A stretch of DNA of 13,321 bases. It comes from Desulfofustis sp. (GTDB lineage Bacteria; Desulfobacterota; Desulfobulbia; Desulfobulbales; Desulfocapsaceae). The notes under the pieces are model-generated. The model had not been told where the DNA came from, made no database searches, and saw nothing but the letters and a program-made list of their open reading frames with translations. The stretch lies in the NCBI GenBank assembly GCA_029287755.1, contig JARFQM010000067.1, forward strand, positions 1 through 13,321, in the 5' to 3' direction. A program made the position numbers and the translations under genes. Positions 1 to 6,600 of this stretch are shown here, in pieces (within the stretch, counting starts at the first letter, position 1; each line of letters begins with the position of its first letter).

Positions 1-128
1 GTGAGGCCGACATTCCCAAGCTGGTCGAGGGCACCCTGCCGCAACACCGGGTCACCAAATTATCGCCGCGGCCGGCGGGTGAAAAAGAGCTGGCGGCCCT
101 GTTCAGGGACGCCATGCAATACTGGTAA
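1..128 (+). CDS. Iron-containing alcohol dehydrogenase, C-terminal end only (partial)
   Basis: Only the last 41 codons are inside the window, in the frame that ends with TAA at 126-128; the gene begins off the left edge. The tail reads EADIPKLVEGTLPQHRV, then a LSPRP segment, then ELAALFRDAMQYW. A DIP-x-L-V/A-E motif followed about 20 residues later by a PRP/PRE segment and a final amphipathic helix is how the helical domain of group III, Fe(II)-dependent alcohol dehydrogenases usually ends. These enzymes reduce or oxidise alcohols, aldehydes or oxo-acids with NAD(P)H. No catalytic or metal-binding residue is visible, so the substrate cannot be inferred. It points toward the acid-sugar locus, but 174 bases and an opposing gene end separate them, so membership is open. 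Confidence 0.55.
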   Translation, partial: EADIPKLVEGTLPQHRVTKLSPRPAGEKELAALFRDAMQYW

Positions 129-302
129 ACATAGCACCGGAACAAGTGGTTGATCAGTCGGACCTATTCCTAGTCGTCATAGGTGAATCTATGAGAAAAA
201 CAGAATTTTAATACAATATCGAGATGTTAAAGCCTTTTCCATATAACAAAATCAGTTGAGAAGATCGCCTGAGCTGTTCAGACCGAAATCTTTGATACAT
301 AT

Positions 303-1508
303 TCACGTCTTACCGAACTCCGGCGTGAGAATCATACTCCCAACAGCGGTCATCATGAAACCACCAAGACAGACGAAGCCAAGCCAGCCAAGTCCTGCAT
401 CGCCGAAAATACCGAGAACTGCGGGAACGATACCGGCCCCGACGCTGATTCCCACCGTAATAATCAGCCCATAGGTGATATTCTGGTAGCTGCTCTCGCC
501 AATTTCCGCCACTGCTGACAATAGCGGTGGAATCATTGCGGCAACCAGGGCCGGCTGGGCGATGATGACGATATCGAGCAATGTGCCTTGCAGAAAACCG
601 ATCATCGCTGTGCAGACGCAGGTAAAAATGAGGGCCCAGTTGATAGTATTTCTTTTCCCTATCAGGTTCACCAGAACGCCGGCAAAAAGCAGAAACAGGA
701 TACTGGCAAGGCGTGAAGCGACCAGCAGCGAATTCACCTCCTGTATGGAATGGGTCGACTGATCAACGAGATAGGCTGGAAGAATGGCATAGACTCCATG
801 CAGCCCTGCCGCCGCGGCCGAAAGAACGATCATACCGACATAGGTACCGCGCATTTTCAAAATGATGCCGATGGTGCTGAAATTCGGGGCGGCACCAACC
901 CCACTGTCAGTGGCTCCCCAGCGCCAGAACGCCAGAGTGGCAATTCCGCAGATGGCGGACATAACCAGAAGAACTCCCCGCCAGCCGATAAAAGGCTGGG
1001 CCGCAAGGACCATCAGGGGTGACAACAGGAGGGCAAAATTGGGACTTATTTCATGGAAGGCAAACGCAATTGTCCTCTTTGGGGGACTGATTTTCCTATT
1101 GACCATGGCGATGCCTGACGGCGGGTAGAGCCCTGCACCGGCCCCGATGAAAATCATCCCCACAGCTATCAATGCGACTCCGGGGGCAAGTGCCGAAATC
1201 AACAGACCAATGGCAATCAAGGCCAATGATACAACAATGGTCAAGCCATGGCCGATCCGGGCCGTTAGAAACCCGGCGAGCAGAATCGCCACCGCATAGC
1301 TGACACTGATGTACAAGAACAGCGCTCCGGCAGCGGCAAGACTCAATCCCAGATCGCTCTGCAGTGAAGGCATGATCGGCGAGAAGATTGCCCGGGCAGC
1401 CATTGAGAAAAAGACGGCGACCATGAGCATGCTCAACATCAGAATCGAACCGTTCCCCTTTCTGCTCTTATTGGCTGCTGTCTTCTTCATTGATGTCGAC
1501 ACATACAC
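303..1508 (-). CDS. MFS transporter, likely acid-sugar or organic-acid importer
   Basis: A 401-residue polytopic membrane protein with about twelve hydrophobic segments and a short basic N-terminus (KKTAANKSRKGNG), the usual size and layout of a major facilitator superfamily permease. The loop after the second helix (GFLTARIGHG) resembles MFS motif A, and a glycine/proline-rich stretch (IGAGAGLYPPSGIAM) resembles the helix 4-5 region. The frame starts with GTG at 1506-1508; an ATG six codons inside (1488-1490) is an alternative start, and neither has a strong Shine-Dalgarno, so the start is uncertain. It is transcribed away from the SDR gene, and its promoter region holds a palindromic operator candidate. 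Context suggests it imports the substrate degraded by the neighbouring enzymes (inference). The 174-base gap at its 3' end (129-302) shows only a weak ACCTAT/ATAGGT inverted repeat at 162-184. Confidence 0.85.
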   Translation of the reverse strand: MYVSTSMKKTAANKSRKGNGSILMLSMLMVAVFFSMAARAIFSPIMPSLQSDLGLSLAAAGALFLYISVSYAVAILLAGFLTARIGHGLTIVVSLALIAIGLLISALAPGVALIAVGMIFIGAGAGLYPPSGIAMVNRKISPPKRTIAFAFHEISPNFALLLSPLMVLAAQPFIGWRGVLLVMSAICGIATLAFWRWGATDSGVGAAPNFSTIGIILKMRGTYVGMIVLSAAAAGLHGVYAILPAYLVDQSTHSIQEVNSLLVASRLASILFLLFAGVLVNLIGKRNTINWALIFTCVCTAMIGFLQGTLLDIVIIAQPALVAAMIPPLLSAVAEIGESSYQNITYGLIITVGISVGAGIVPAVLGIFGDAGLGWLGFVCLGGFMMTAVGSMILTPEFGKT

Positions 1509-1557
1509 AATTCGGTGGTGAGGAAAAACCCGCTTGACTTAGAATAAAACTTCCATA

Positions 1558-1585
1558 ATTATAGAATAGGTAATACGTATTACAA
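1558..1585 (-). promoter_or_regulatory. Candidate sigma-70 promoter of the MFS gene
   Basis: On the minus strand a perfect -10 hexamer TATAAT (plus-strand 1558-1563) lies 16 bases from a -35-like TTGTAA (plus-strand 1580-1585, 4 of 6 consensus bases). The start codon is about 50 bases downstream. The 14-bp palindrome at 1570-1583 occupies the spacer and overlaps the -35, so a bound protein would block RNA polymerase. No equally good plus-strand promoter for the SDR was found, although a TTGACT at 1534-1539 could be part of one. Confidence 0.5.
1570..1583. promoter_or_regulatory. Perfect palindrome GTAATACGTATTAC, candidate GntR/FCD operator
   Basis: The 14 bases equal their own reverse complement. 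They contain overlapping GTA-N-TAC units (GTAATAC and GTATTAC), which resemble the GT-N(3)-AC core reported for many FadR/FCD-type GntR regulators. The site lies in the divergent MFS/SDR intergenic region, inside the MFS promoter spacer, and a GntR-FCD gene begins about 1 kb downstream. Binding by that protein is inference. Confidence 0.5.
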
Positions 1586-1636
1586 CAGACATATGCTGTC
1601 AACGACTTTCACTTCACTCTCCCAGCGGAAGACGCC

Positions 1637-2392
1637 ATGAAACTCAAAGGAAAGCGGGCCCTGATCACCGGCGGTGCCCAGGGAATAGGCCAGGCAATCG
1701 CTCAGACCTTCTGCCGTGCAGGAGCTACCGTCTATATTGCAGATATAAATAAGGAAACCGGCACTGCGGCGGCGGCCGCGCTGAATCAAGAGCGGGACAA
1801 CAGCGTTCATTTCACTCTGCTTGATGTGAGCGATGACAATGGCTGGCAGCGAGTCTGCAGCCAGATCGTGGCCGCTGCAGGAGGGCTTGATATCCTGGTA
1901 AACAACGCCGGCATCAATATCCGCAAGCCCATCGAGGAGATGAGTCCCGACGAACTGGACATGATGTACCAGGTTAATATCAAGGGGCCTTTCCTGGGGA
2001 TAAAACACGTGCTGCCGATCATGAAAAGCGCAGGCGGCGGTTCGATTATAAACATGAGTTCGGTCTGCGGCCTTATCGGTCATAAATACACACCGGAGGC
2101 GTATACCACCGCCAAGGGCGCGATCACCACGCTGACCAAGGCGATTGCCTCGAGATACGGCGAGTTCAATATACGGTGCAATTCCATCAATCCCAGCACT
2201 GCCAATACGGCAATGGTGCAGAACATGCTGAAAGATCCGGTATGGCGGGAGCAGCGACTCGGCGAAGTACCGCTGGGCAGGATGGCAGGTCTGCAGGACA
2301 TCGCCGAAGCTGCCCTCTTCCTGGCTTCTGACGAAGCCGGCTTTATCAACGGTGTGACTCTGCCTGTGGACGGGGGAGTGACCGCTTATTGA
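1637..2392 (+). CDS. Short-chain dehydrogenase/reductase (classical SDR)
   Basis: A 251-residue classical SDR, full family length. The N-terminal Rossmann nucleotide motif TGGAQGIG is at residues 10-17, followed by a conserved aspartate in LLDVSD, the structural NNAGI motif near residue 90, the serine of NMSSV and the catalytic Y-x3-K (AYTTAKGA). The C-terminal INGVTLPVDGG is the usual SDR ending. After the catalytic lysine the usual NxINPG appears as NSINPS. Such enzymes oxidise a hydroxyl of sugars or sugar acids with NAD(P)+ in the cytoplasm. In this locus it is a candidate for making the 3-oxo acid that the downstream kinase phosphorylates (inference). The start ATG has GGAAG about 7 bases upstream. 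It is first in the plus-strand series, but a MITE copy begins just after its stop and separates it from the regulator gene. Confidence 0.85.
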   Translation: MKLKGKRALITGGAQGIGQAIAQTFCRAGATVYIADINKETGTAAAAALNQERDNSVHFTLLDVSDDNGWQRVCSQIVAAAGGLDILVNNAGINIRKPIEEMSPDELDMMYQVNIKGPFLGIKHVLPIMKSAGGGSIINMSSVCGLIGHKYTPEAYTTAKGAITTLTKAIASRYGEFNIRCNSINPSTANTAMVQNMLKDPVWREQRLGEVPLGRMAGLQDIAEAALFLASDEAGFINGVTLPVDGGVTAY

Positions 2393-2402
2393 TTTAACAA
2401 CG

Positions 2403-2543
2403 GAGCCTTTTGCAAAACTAAGATTTTCGTTCAAAATCAAGGCATGCGAGAAATTTTACCACAGGCATATGATTGATATTCCGAGGATAAAATTTCGAGC
2501 ATAACGCAGAGTTTGGTCGAAAAGATCGTTTTGCAAATGGCTC
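2403..2543 (+). mobile_element. MITE copy 1, 141 bp, with 4-bp target duplication AACG
   Basis: The left end begins GAGCCTTTTGCAAAAC. The right end, reverse complemented, begins GAGCCATTTGCAAAAC, giving terminal inverted repeats of 15/16 bases that extend imperfectly through a TTTTCG block to about 26 bases. Inner arms at 2446-2460 and 2485-2500 are also nearly complementary, so most of the element can fold into one hairpin. AACG directly precedes (2399-2402) and directly follows it (2544-2547), a 4-bp target site duplication. It encodes no protein. It matches the copy at 7906-8046 in length and orientation with about 10 differences. It lies between the SDR stop codon and the GntR gene and may affect transcription between them (inference). 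I could not assign it to a transposase family. Confidence 0.85.
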
Positions 2544-2583
2544 AACGATCATCCCGGCCGTCATTCACCGTGGAGGTGAGCGC

Positions 2584-3303
2584 GTGAGCCCTGCTCCAAT
2601 CAAAACCATCAAGAGCGAGAAGATTCACGACCAGGTGTATGAGCAGCTAAAGGCACTCCTGCTCGATGGTCACTGGCAGCCAGGGGAGCAAATCCCCTCG
2701 GAGGCCGAGTTGTGCCGGCTGACCGGCGTCAGCCGGGTCTCGGTGAGGACCGCCCTGAAATCGCTGATTGCCCAGGGATTTCTGGTGTCCAGGCAAGGCG
2801 AAGGCACCTTCGTTATCGATGTATCGGTGGATATGAACATGGACCTGCTGGTGCCGATTATCGGCCTCGACAAGAAATCCATAATCGAGGTGCTCGAATT
2901 CAGAAAAATCCTCGAAGTAGGCCTTATCCCCCTTCTCTTCGACAACCTGTCCGACGAAGATCTGGTCTACCTCGAAGGCAACGTCGAAGATCTGGAGAAG
3001 ACACCTGAAGAGCAGATCGAAGAGATCACCGAACTTGACCTCGCCTTCCACAGAAAGCTCTGCCTGATATCGGGAAACTCGCTGATTATCAGGGTTAACC
3101 AGATACTCAGCGACCTGTTTAGAAAATCGATGCAGGATGTGGTCATTGCACTCGGCAACCAGACCGGCAGGGTTTACCACCGCAGAATATTCGAAGCAAT
3201 GCGCCGCGGCGATCGAAACTACACCGCCGCCATTCTTCAGGAACACATTGAAAATACCATAGACAGTATCAAACAGGCCACGCTGCGGCAGGAATCGGGC
3301 TGA
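2584..3303 (+). CDS. GntR-family regulator with FCD ligand-binding domain
   Basis: A 239-residue regulator. Residues about 12-78 form the GntR winged helix-turn-helix: KIHDQVYEQLKALLLDG, then the conserved PGEQIPSEAELCRLTGVS, the recognition helix RVSVRTALKSL and the wing QGEGTFV. Residues about 95-230 form an FCD (FadR C-terminal-like) all-helical domain with the usual metal-ligand set in view: D152 and H156 (DLAFH), H199 (YHRRIF) and H221 (QEHIE). FCD regulators usually bind a small organic acid through that metal site and lose their grip on DNA. The GTG start is chosen because TGGAGGT lies 6 bases upstream; an earlier GTG at 2577 hits a stop after three codons. It precedes the kinase/aldolase genes and probably represses this locus, perhaps through the palindrome at 1570-1583 (inference). 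Confidence 0.9.
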   Translation: MSPAPIKTIKSEKIHDQVYEQLKALLLDGHWQPGEQIPSEAELCRLTGVSRVSVRTALKSLIAQGFLVSRQGEGTFVIDVSVDMNMDLLVPIIGLDKKSIIEVLEFRKILEVGLIPLLFDNLSDEDLVYLEGNVEDLEKTPEEQIEEITELDLAFHRKLCLISGNSLIIRVNQILSDLFRKSMQDVVIALGNQTGRVYHRRIFEAMRRGDRNYTAAILQEHIENTIDSIKQATLRQESG

Positions 3304-3346
3304 GTCGCCTGCTATCCGGACCGCACCACCAGTAGAGGAAAGATCA

Positions 3347-3988
3347 ATGAGCACCTCGAAAAAAATTGAAGAGCTGATATCCTACTCCAGAATTCTTTAC
3401 GATCGTAAACTGCTCCATGCCACCGGCGGCAATACCAGCGTCAGGGACGGAAATGATGTCTGGATCAGTCAGACCGGAGCCGAACTCGGTTCACTGACTG
3501 AAGAGCAGGTGGTCAGGGTAGATCTGCACGGCACCATTGTCGAAGGTCAAGCCCCTTCCAAAGAGATGGGCATGCATCTGGCCATGTACAGGGCCCGACC
3601 GGACGCCGGCGCGGTGATCCACGCCCATCCGACCCATGCGATTACCCTGTCGACCCTTATCAAAGAGGCGTCGAACGACGCGATACGACCCTATACAGCC
3701 GCTTTTTACGTGCGTGCCGGGCGGGTGCCGTTGATCCCCTATCATGGCTCCGGCGCTGATTCGCTGCATGCGGCCGTTGAAGAGCTGGCCGCCGATTATC
3801 ATGCCCTGCTGCTCAGGCAGCACGGCCTGATCGTTGCCGGCTCCAGCATGGCTCAGACCCTTGGTATGGTTGAAGAGATAGAGCAGTGCTGCCAGATCAG
3901 TGTGGCCTCCGGCATGAAAGGGGAGTGGCTGACTGAAGACCAATGCCGGGAAATCGATCAGGCCCTGGGCCGAACCTGGAAAGCTTGA
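3347..3988 (+). CDS. otnC: Class II aldolase/adducin-family enzyme, OtnC-like 3-oxo-tetronate 4-phosphate decarboxylase
   Basis: A 213-residue cytoplasmic enzyme of the class II aldolase (fuculose-1-phosphate aldolase/adducin) fold, the same length as known OtnC/YgbL proteins. The phosphate-binding GGNTS is at residues 27-31, the catalytic glutamate is E73 (SKEMGMH), and the zinc ligands are H92 and H94 (IHAHPTH) with H159 (RQHG). In characterised members paired with a DUF1537 kinase, the enzyme decarboxylates 3-oxo-tetronate 4-phosphate to dihydroxyacetone phosphate and CO2. The kinase gene starts 31 bases downstream, which supports that role over a plain sugar-phosphate aldolase. The start has GAGGAAAG a few bases upstream. 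The exact substrate isomer is not visible in the sequence. Confidence 0.8.
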   Translation: MSTSKKIEELISYSRILYDRKLLHATGGNTSVRDGNDVWISQTGAELGSLTEEQVVRVDLHGTIVEGQAPSKEMGMHLAMYRARPDAGAVIHAHPTHAITLSTLIKEASNDAIRPYTAAFYVRAGRVPLIPYHGSGADSLHAAVEELAADYHALLLRQHGLIVAGSSMAQTLGMVEEIEQCCQISVASGMKGEWLTEDQCREIDQALGRTWKA

Positions 3989-4019
3989 CACCCGTACAAT
4001 ATCAGCAAAGGGGGCTGCT

Positions 4020-5381
4020 ATGAATCCGCTTTTGTTCGCCTTTTACGGCGATGATTTCACCGGTTCTGCCGATGCCATGGAGGCCTTGACGATAAACGGC
4101 GTTAAAACCGCACTGTTTCTCGGCCACCCGACCCAGGAACGGCTCCAGGAAAAGCTTGGGGAATTGGATGCGGTTGGCATTTCAGGGGTCAGCAGAACCA
4201 TGACTCCGGAACAGATGGATGCAGAATTGCCCCCCCAGCTTGCCCTGCTCGACAGCCTCGGGGCCCCGCTGCTCCACTACAAGGTGTGCGCCACCTTCGA
4301 CTCTTCGCCGACCATCGGCAGCATAGGTCACGCCGCCGACATCGCCTTTGAGGTATTAAAACCCGATTACGGGGTGATCGTCCAGGGTATACCGCTGCTT
4401 GGTCGATACATTGCTTTCGGCAATCATTTCACCATCTACGGTGACGACCGCTATCGACTCGACCGGCATCCGGTTATGAGTAAGCACCCAATCACGCCGA
4501 TGGGCGAAGGAGACCTGCGCCTTCACCTGGTAATGCAGTCAGCCAAGCGGGTGAAACTGATCGACCTGGTGCATCTGACAGAATCAGATCAGGCCCTTTC
4601 TGAACGTTTCGACCGCTACATTGGCGAGGATAACGATATCATCCTGTTCGATACCCTCAACGACGATCACCTGATGAGAATCGGGGCACTTCTGCACCAG
4701 AAATCGCAGACAGCCAAAATTTTCGGCATTGGTTCCTCCGGCTTTGAATATGCGCTGGCCAGGTACTGGCGCCAGGAAGGCATCGTTACTGAACCGAAAC
4801 CGTTCGGCCCGGCCGGCGCGGTGGAGCAATTGATTGTCATGTCGGGCAGTGCCGCCGCCAACACGGCTGAGCAGATAAACTATACGGTATCTCAAGGGTT
4901 TGCCGGAATTCCGCTGAACACCGATCGACTGGTTGATAAAAACTGCGCGGCAGAGGAGCGCAACCGGGTTATCAGGGCGGCGCTCGAGGCCATGGCAGAA
5001 GGGAAAAGCACGGTGATCTCCGCGACCATTGGACCGGATGACCCGATTATAGAAAAGACCAGGGACAGCATCAGAAGGCAGGGAATCGATCAGAGTGAAA
5101 CCGGCAAAATCATCGCCACCCAGCAGGGGATGATTCTCAGGGAACTGGTGAGGGAAACGGGCCTCGGCCGGGTCTGTGTGGCCGGTGGCGATACCTGCAG
5201 CTACAGTCTGCGCCAACTCGATATACATTCACTGGAACTGCTGATGCCGATCGTTCCAGCCGCGCCGCTGTGCACCACCTCATCGGCTGACCAACTGTTC
5301 GACGGCCTCCAGGTCGCTTCCAAGGGAGGACAGATCGGCGCGCCAGACTATTTCCTGCAGGTACTGGAAGGCCGAGTTTAG
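4020..5381 (+). CDS. otnK: DUF1537 four-carbon acid sugar kinase, OtnK-like
   Basis: A 453-residue two-domain kinase, somewhat longer than the roughly 390-430 typical of OtnK. The N-terminal sugar-binding domain opens with FYGDDFTGSADAMEAL (D11, D12) and carries HYKVCATFDSSPTIGSIG near residues 86-103 and an HPVMSKHPITPM segment near 150-161. The C-terminal nucleotide-binding domain carries MSGSAAANTAEQ (274-285), AGGDTCSYSL (388-397) and KGGQIGAPDYF (435-445). Characterised members phosphorylate 3-oxo-tetronates, threonate or erythronate at O4; related ones act on 3-oxo-isoapionate. It follows the aldolase by 31 bases and has a strong AAGGGGG ribosome site, so the two are probably co-translated parts of one kinase-decarboxylase module in the cytoplasm. 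Whether the substrate is a tetronate or a branched acid sugar cannot be decided here. Confidence 0.85.
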   Translation: MNPLLFAFYGDDFTGSADAMEALTINGVKTALFLGHPTQERLQEKLGELDAVGISGVSRTMTPEQMDAELPPQLALLDSLGAPLLHYKVCATFDSSPTIGSIGHAADIAFEVLKPDYGVIVQGIPLLGRYIAFGNHFTIYGDDRYRLDRHPVMSKHPITPMGEGDLRLHLVMQSAKRVKLIDLVHLTESDQALSERFDRYIGEDNDIILFDTLNDDHLMRIGALLHQKSQTAKIFGIGSSGFEYALARYWRQEGIVTEPKPFGPAGAVEQLIVMSGSAAANTAEQINYTVSQGFAGIPLNTDRLVDKNCAAEERNRVIRAALEAMAEGKSTVISATIGPDDPIIEKTRDSIRRQGIDQSETGKIIATQQGMILRELVRETGLGRVCVAGGDTCSYSLRQLDIHSLELLMPIVPAAPLCTTSSADQLFDGLQVASKGGQIGAPDYFLQVLEGRV

Positions 5382-5420
5382 CAGGGGTGCGTTTACTATT
5401 AGAAAGAGGGAGAACAGCAG

Positions 5421-6452
5421 ATGAAAGCGCTTGTCCTGGAAGAATACAACAAACTGGTGTACAGGGATATGCCCGACCCTCAGATCAACGACAACGAGGT
5501 CCTGATCGAGGTCAAGGCCTGCGGCATTTGCGGCAGCGACGTACACGGCATGGACGGCAGCAGCGGGCGCCGGCACCCTCCCCTGATTATGGGCCATGAA
5601 GCCTCCGGAGTAATCGTCGACAGAGGCTCTGCGGTGCGTGACTTTGAGCCAGGAGCGCGCGTCACCTTCGATTCGACCATCTACTGCGGCAGCTGTTATT
5701 ACTGCAGAAAAGGGCTCATCAATCTATGCGACAACCGCCGGGTACTCGGCGTCTCTCCACCCGAGTACCGCCAGCATGGTGCCTTCGCCCAGTTCGTTGC
5801 CGTTCCCGAGCATATACTCTACCGGCTGCCCGACAATCTGTCCTTCGTGCAGGCAGCGATGGTGGAACCGGTGTCGATCGCTTTCCATGCGGTCGCCCTG
5901 ACCCCTATTTCGCTGGGGGACAGCGCCGTGGTCATCGGCTCCGGCATGGTTGGCATCTTTGTCATTCAAGCCCTCCGGGCGGCCGGTTGTGGCCAGGTCA
6001 TCGCCGTCGATTTGGAGCAGAGCAAGGTGGATCTGGCTGTGGAGCTGGGTGCCGATATTGGCTTGCGGGCCGACAAGGTCGAGGTGGCCGAAGAAGTTCA
6101 GAGGCTGACCGACGGCAAAGGCGCCAACATAGCCGTCGAGGTGGTCGGCAATACGGCCGCAGTCAACGCCGCCATTGGTTCACTGCGTAAAGGAGGGGCT
6201 CTGACCATCGTCGGCAACCTGGCGGCCACCGTCGACTTCCCGCTGCAGGAGGTGGTAACCAGGCAGATCAGCGTGGCCGGGTCCTGCTCGTCCTGCGGCG
6301 AGTATCCCGCCTGCCTGGACATGATTGCCAAAGGAATCATCAACGTCGACGCCCTGATCAGCAAAGTTGCCCCTTTGGCCGAAGGGGCAGAATGGTTCAA
6401 AAGACTCTACAACCAGGAAGAGGGGCTGATGAAAGTTATCTTGACCCCGTAG
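5421..6452 (+). CDS. Zinc-dependent MDR alcohol/polyol dehydrogenase
   Basis: A 343-residue medium-chain dehydrogenase, normal length. The catalytic-zinc ligands C37, H59 and E60 (CGICGSD, GHEASG) and E149 (MVEPVSIAFHA) are present, as are the four structural-zinc cysteines C89, C92, C95 and C103. The cofactor-binding GSGMVG is at 173-178, with an acidic D197 at the end of the next strand that favours NAD+ over NADP+. Relatives oxidise sorbitol, threonine, galactitol phosphate or sugar-acid hydroxyls. It starts 39 bases after the kinase with GAGGGAG upstream and belongs to the same operon. It could make the 3-oxo substrate of the kinase, making the SDR the second of two oxidation steps or an alternative one. 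Specificity is unknown. Confidence 0.88.
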   Translation: MKALVLEEYNKLVYRDMPDPQINDNEVLIEVKACGICGSDVHGMDGSSGRRHPPLIMGHEASGVIVDRGSAVRDFEPGARVTFDSTIYCGSCYYCRKGLINLCDNRRVLGVSPPEYRQHGAFAQFVAVPEHILYRLPDNLSFVQAAMVEPVSIAFHAVALTPISLGDSAVVIGSGMVGIFVIQALRAAGCGQVIAVDLEQSKVDLAVELGADIGLRADKVEVAEEVQRLTDGKGANIAVEVVGNTAAVNAAIGSLRKGGALTIVGNLAATVDFPLQEVVTRQISVAGSCSSCGEYPACLDMIAKGIINVDALISKVAPLAEGAEWFKRLYNQEEGLMKVILTP

Positions 6453-6490
6453 ATTCACTTCTGCAAACGGAAAATGAGCCTCGACCTATT

Positions 6491-6568
6491 GGATCTGCCT
6501 ATTTGTCCGGCCAGACACTGCTGGTCGACGGGGGCATCAGTACCGGAGCCGCCAGGGCGACAGTCTAA
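6491..6568 (+). pseudogene. C-terminal remnant of a second SDR gene
   Basis: Between the zinc dehydrogenase and the LarA-like gene, one frame reads GSAYLSGQTLLVDGGIST and then GAARATV before TAA at 6566-6568. The S-A-Y-x-S/T-G-Q-x-L-x-V-D-G-G pattern is the conserved end of classical SDRs. No SDR-like coding precedes it in any frame back to the dehydrogenase stop, and no start codon serves it, so only about 25 codons survive. It differs from the end of the intact SDR at 1637-2392 (INGVTLPVDGG), so it is not a recent copy of that gene. It suggests the ancestral operon had an SDR immediately upstream of the LarA-like gene. Confidence 0.7.
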
Positions 6569-6600
6569 CCAGAATACCTGAGCCCAGAAGAGGTAAGAAA

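Noticed and set aside
1580..2440. Long minus-strand frame (286 codons) opposite the SDR, starting inside MITE copy 1
   Set aside because: It is antisense to a clear SDR gene and has no recognisable protein pattern. A similar frame starts at the same place inside MITE copy 2 (7665-7943), so its first residues come from the MITE end, not from a conserved gene.
2647..3354. Long minus-strand frame opposite the GntR gene
   Set aside because: Shadow of GC-biased codons in a well-supported regulator gene; no family resemblance and no ribosome site.
4584..5228. Minus-strand frame of 214 codons opposite the kinase gene
   Set aside because: Low-complexity, arginine- and glycine-rich shadow of the kinase frame.
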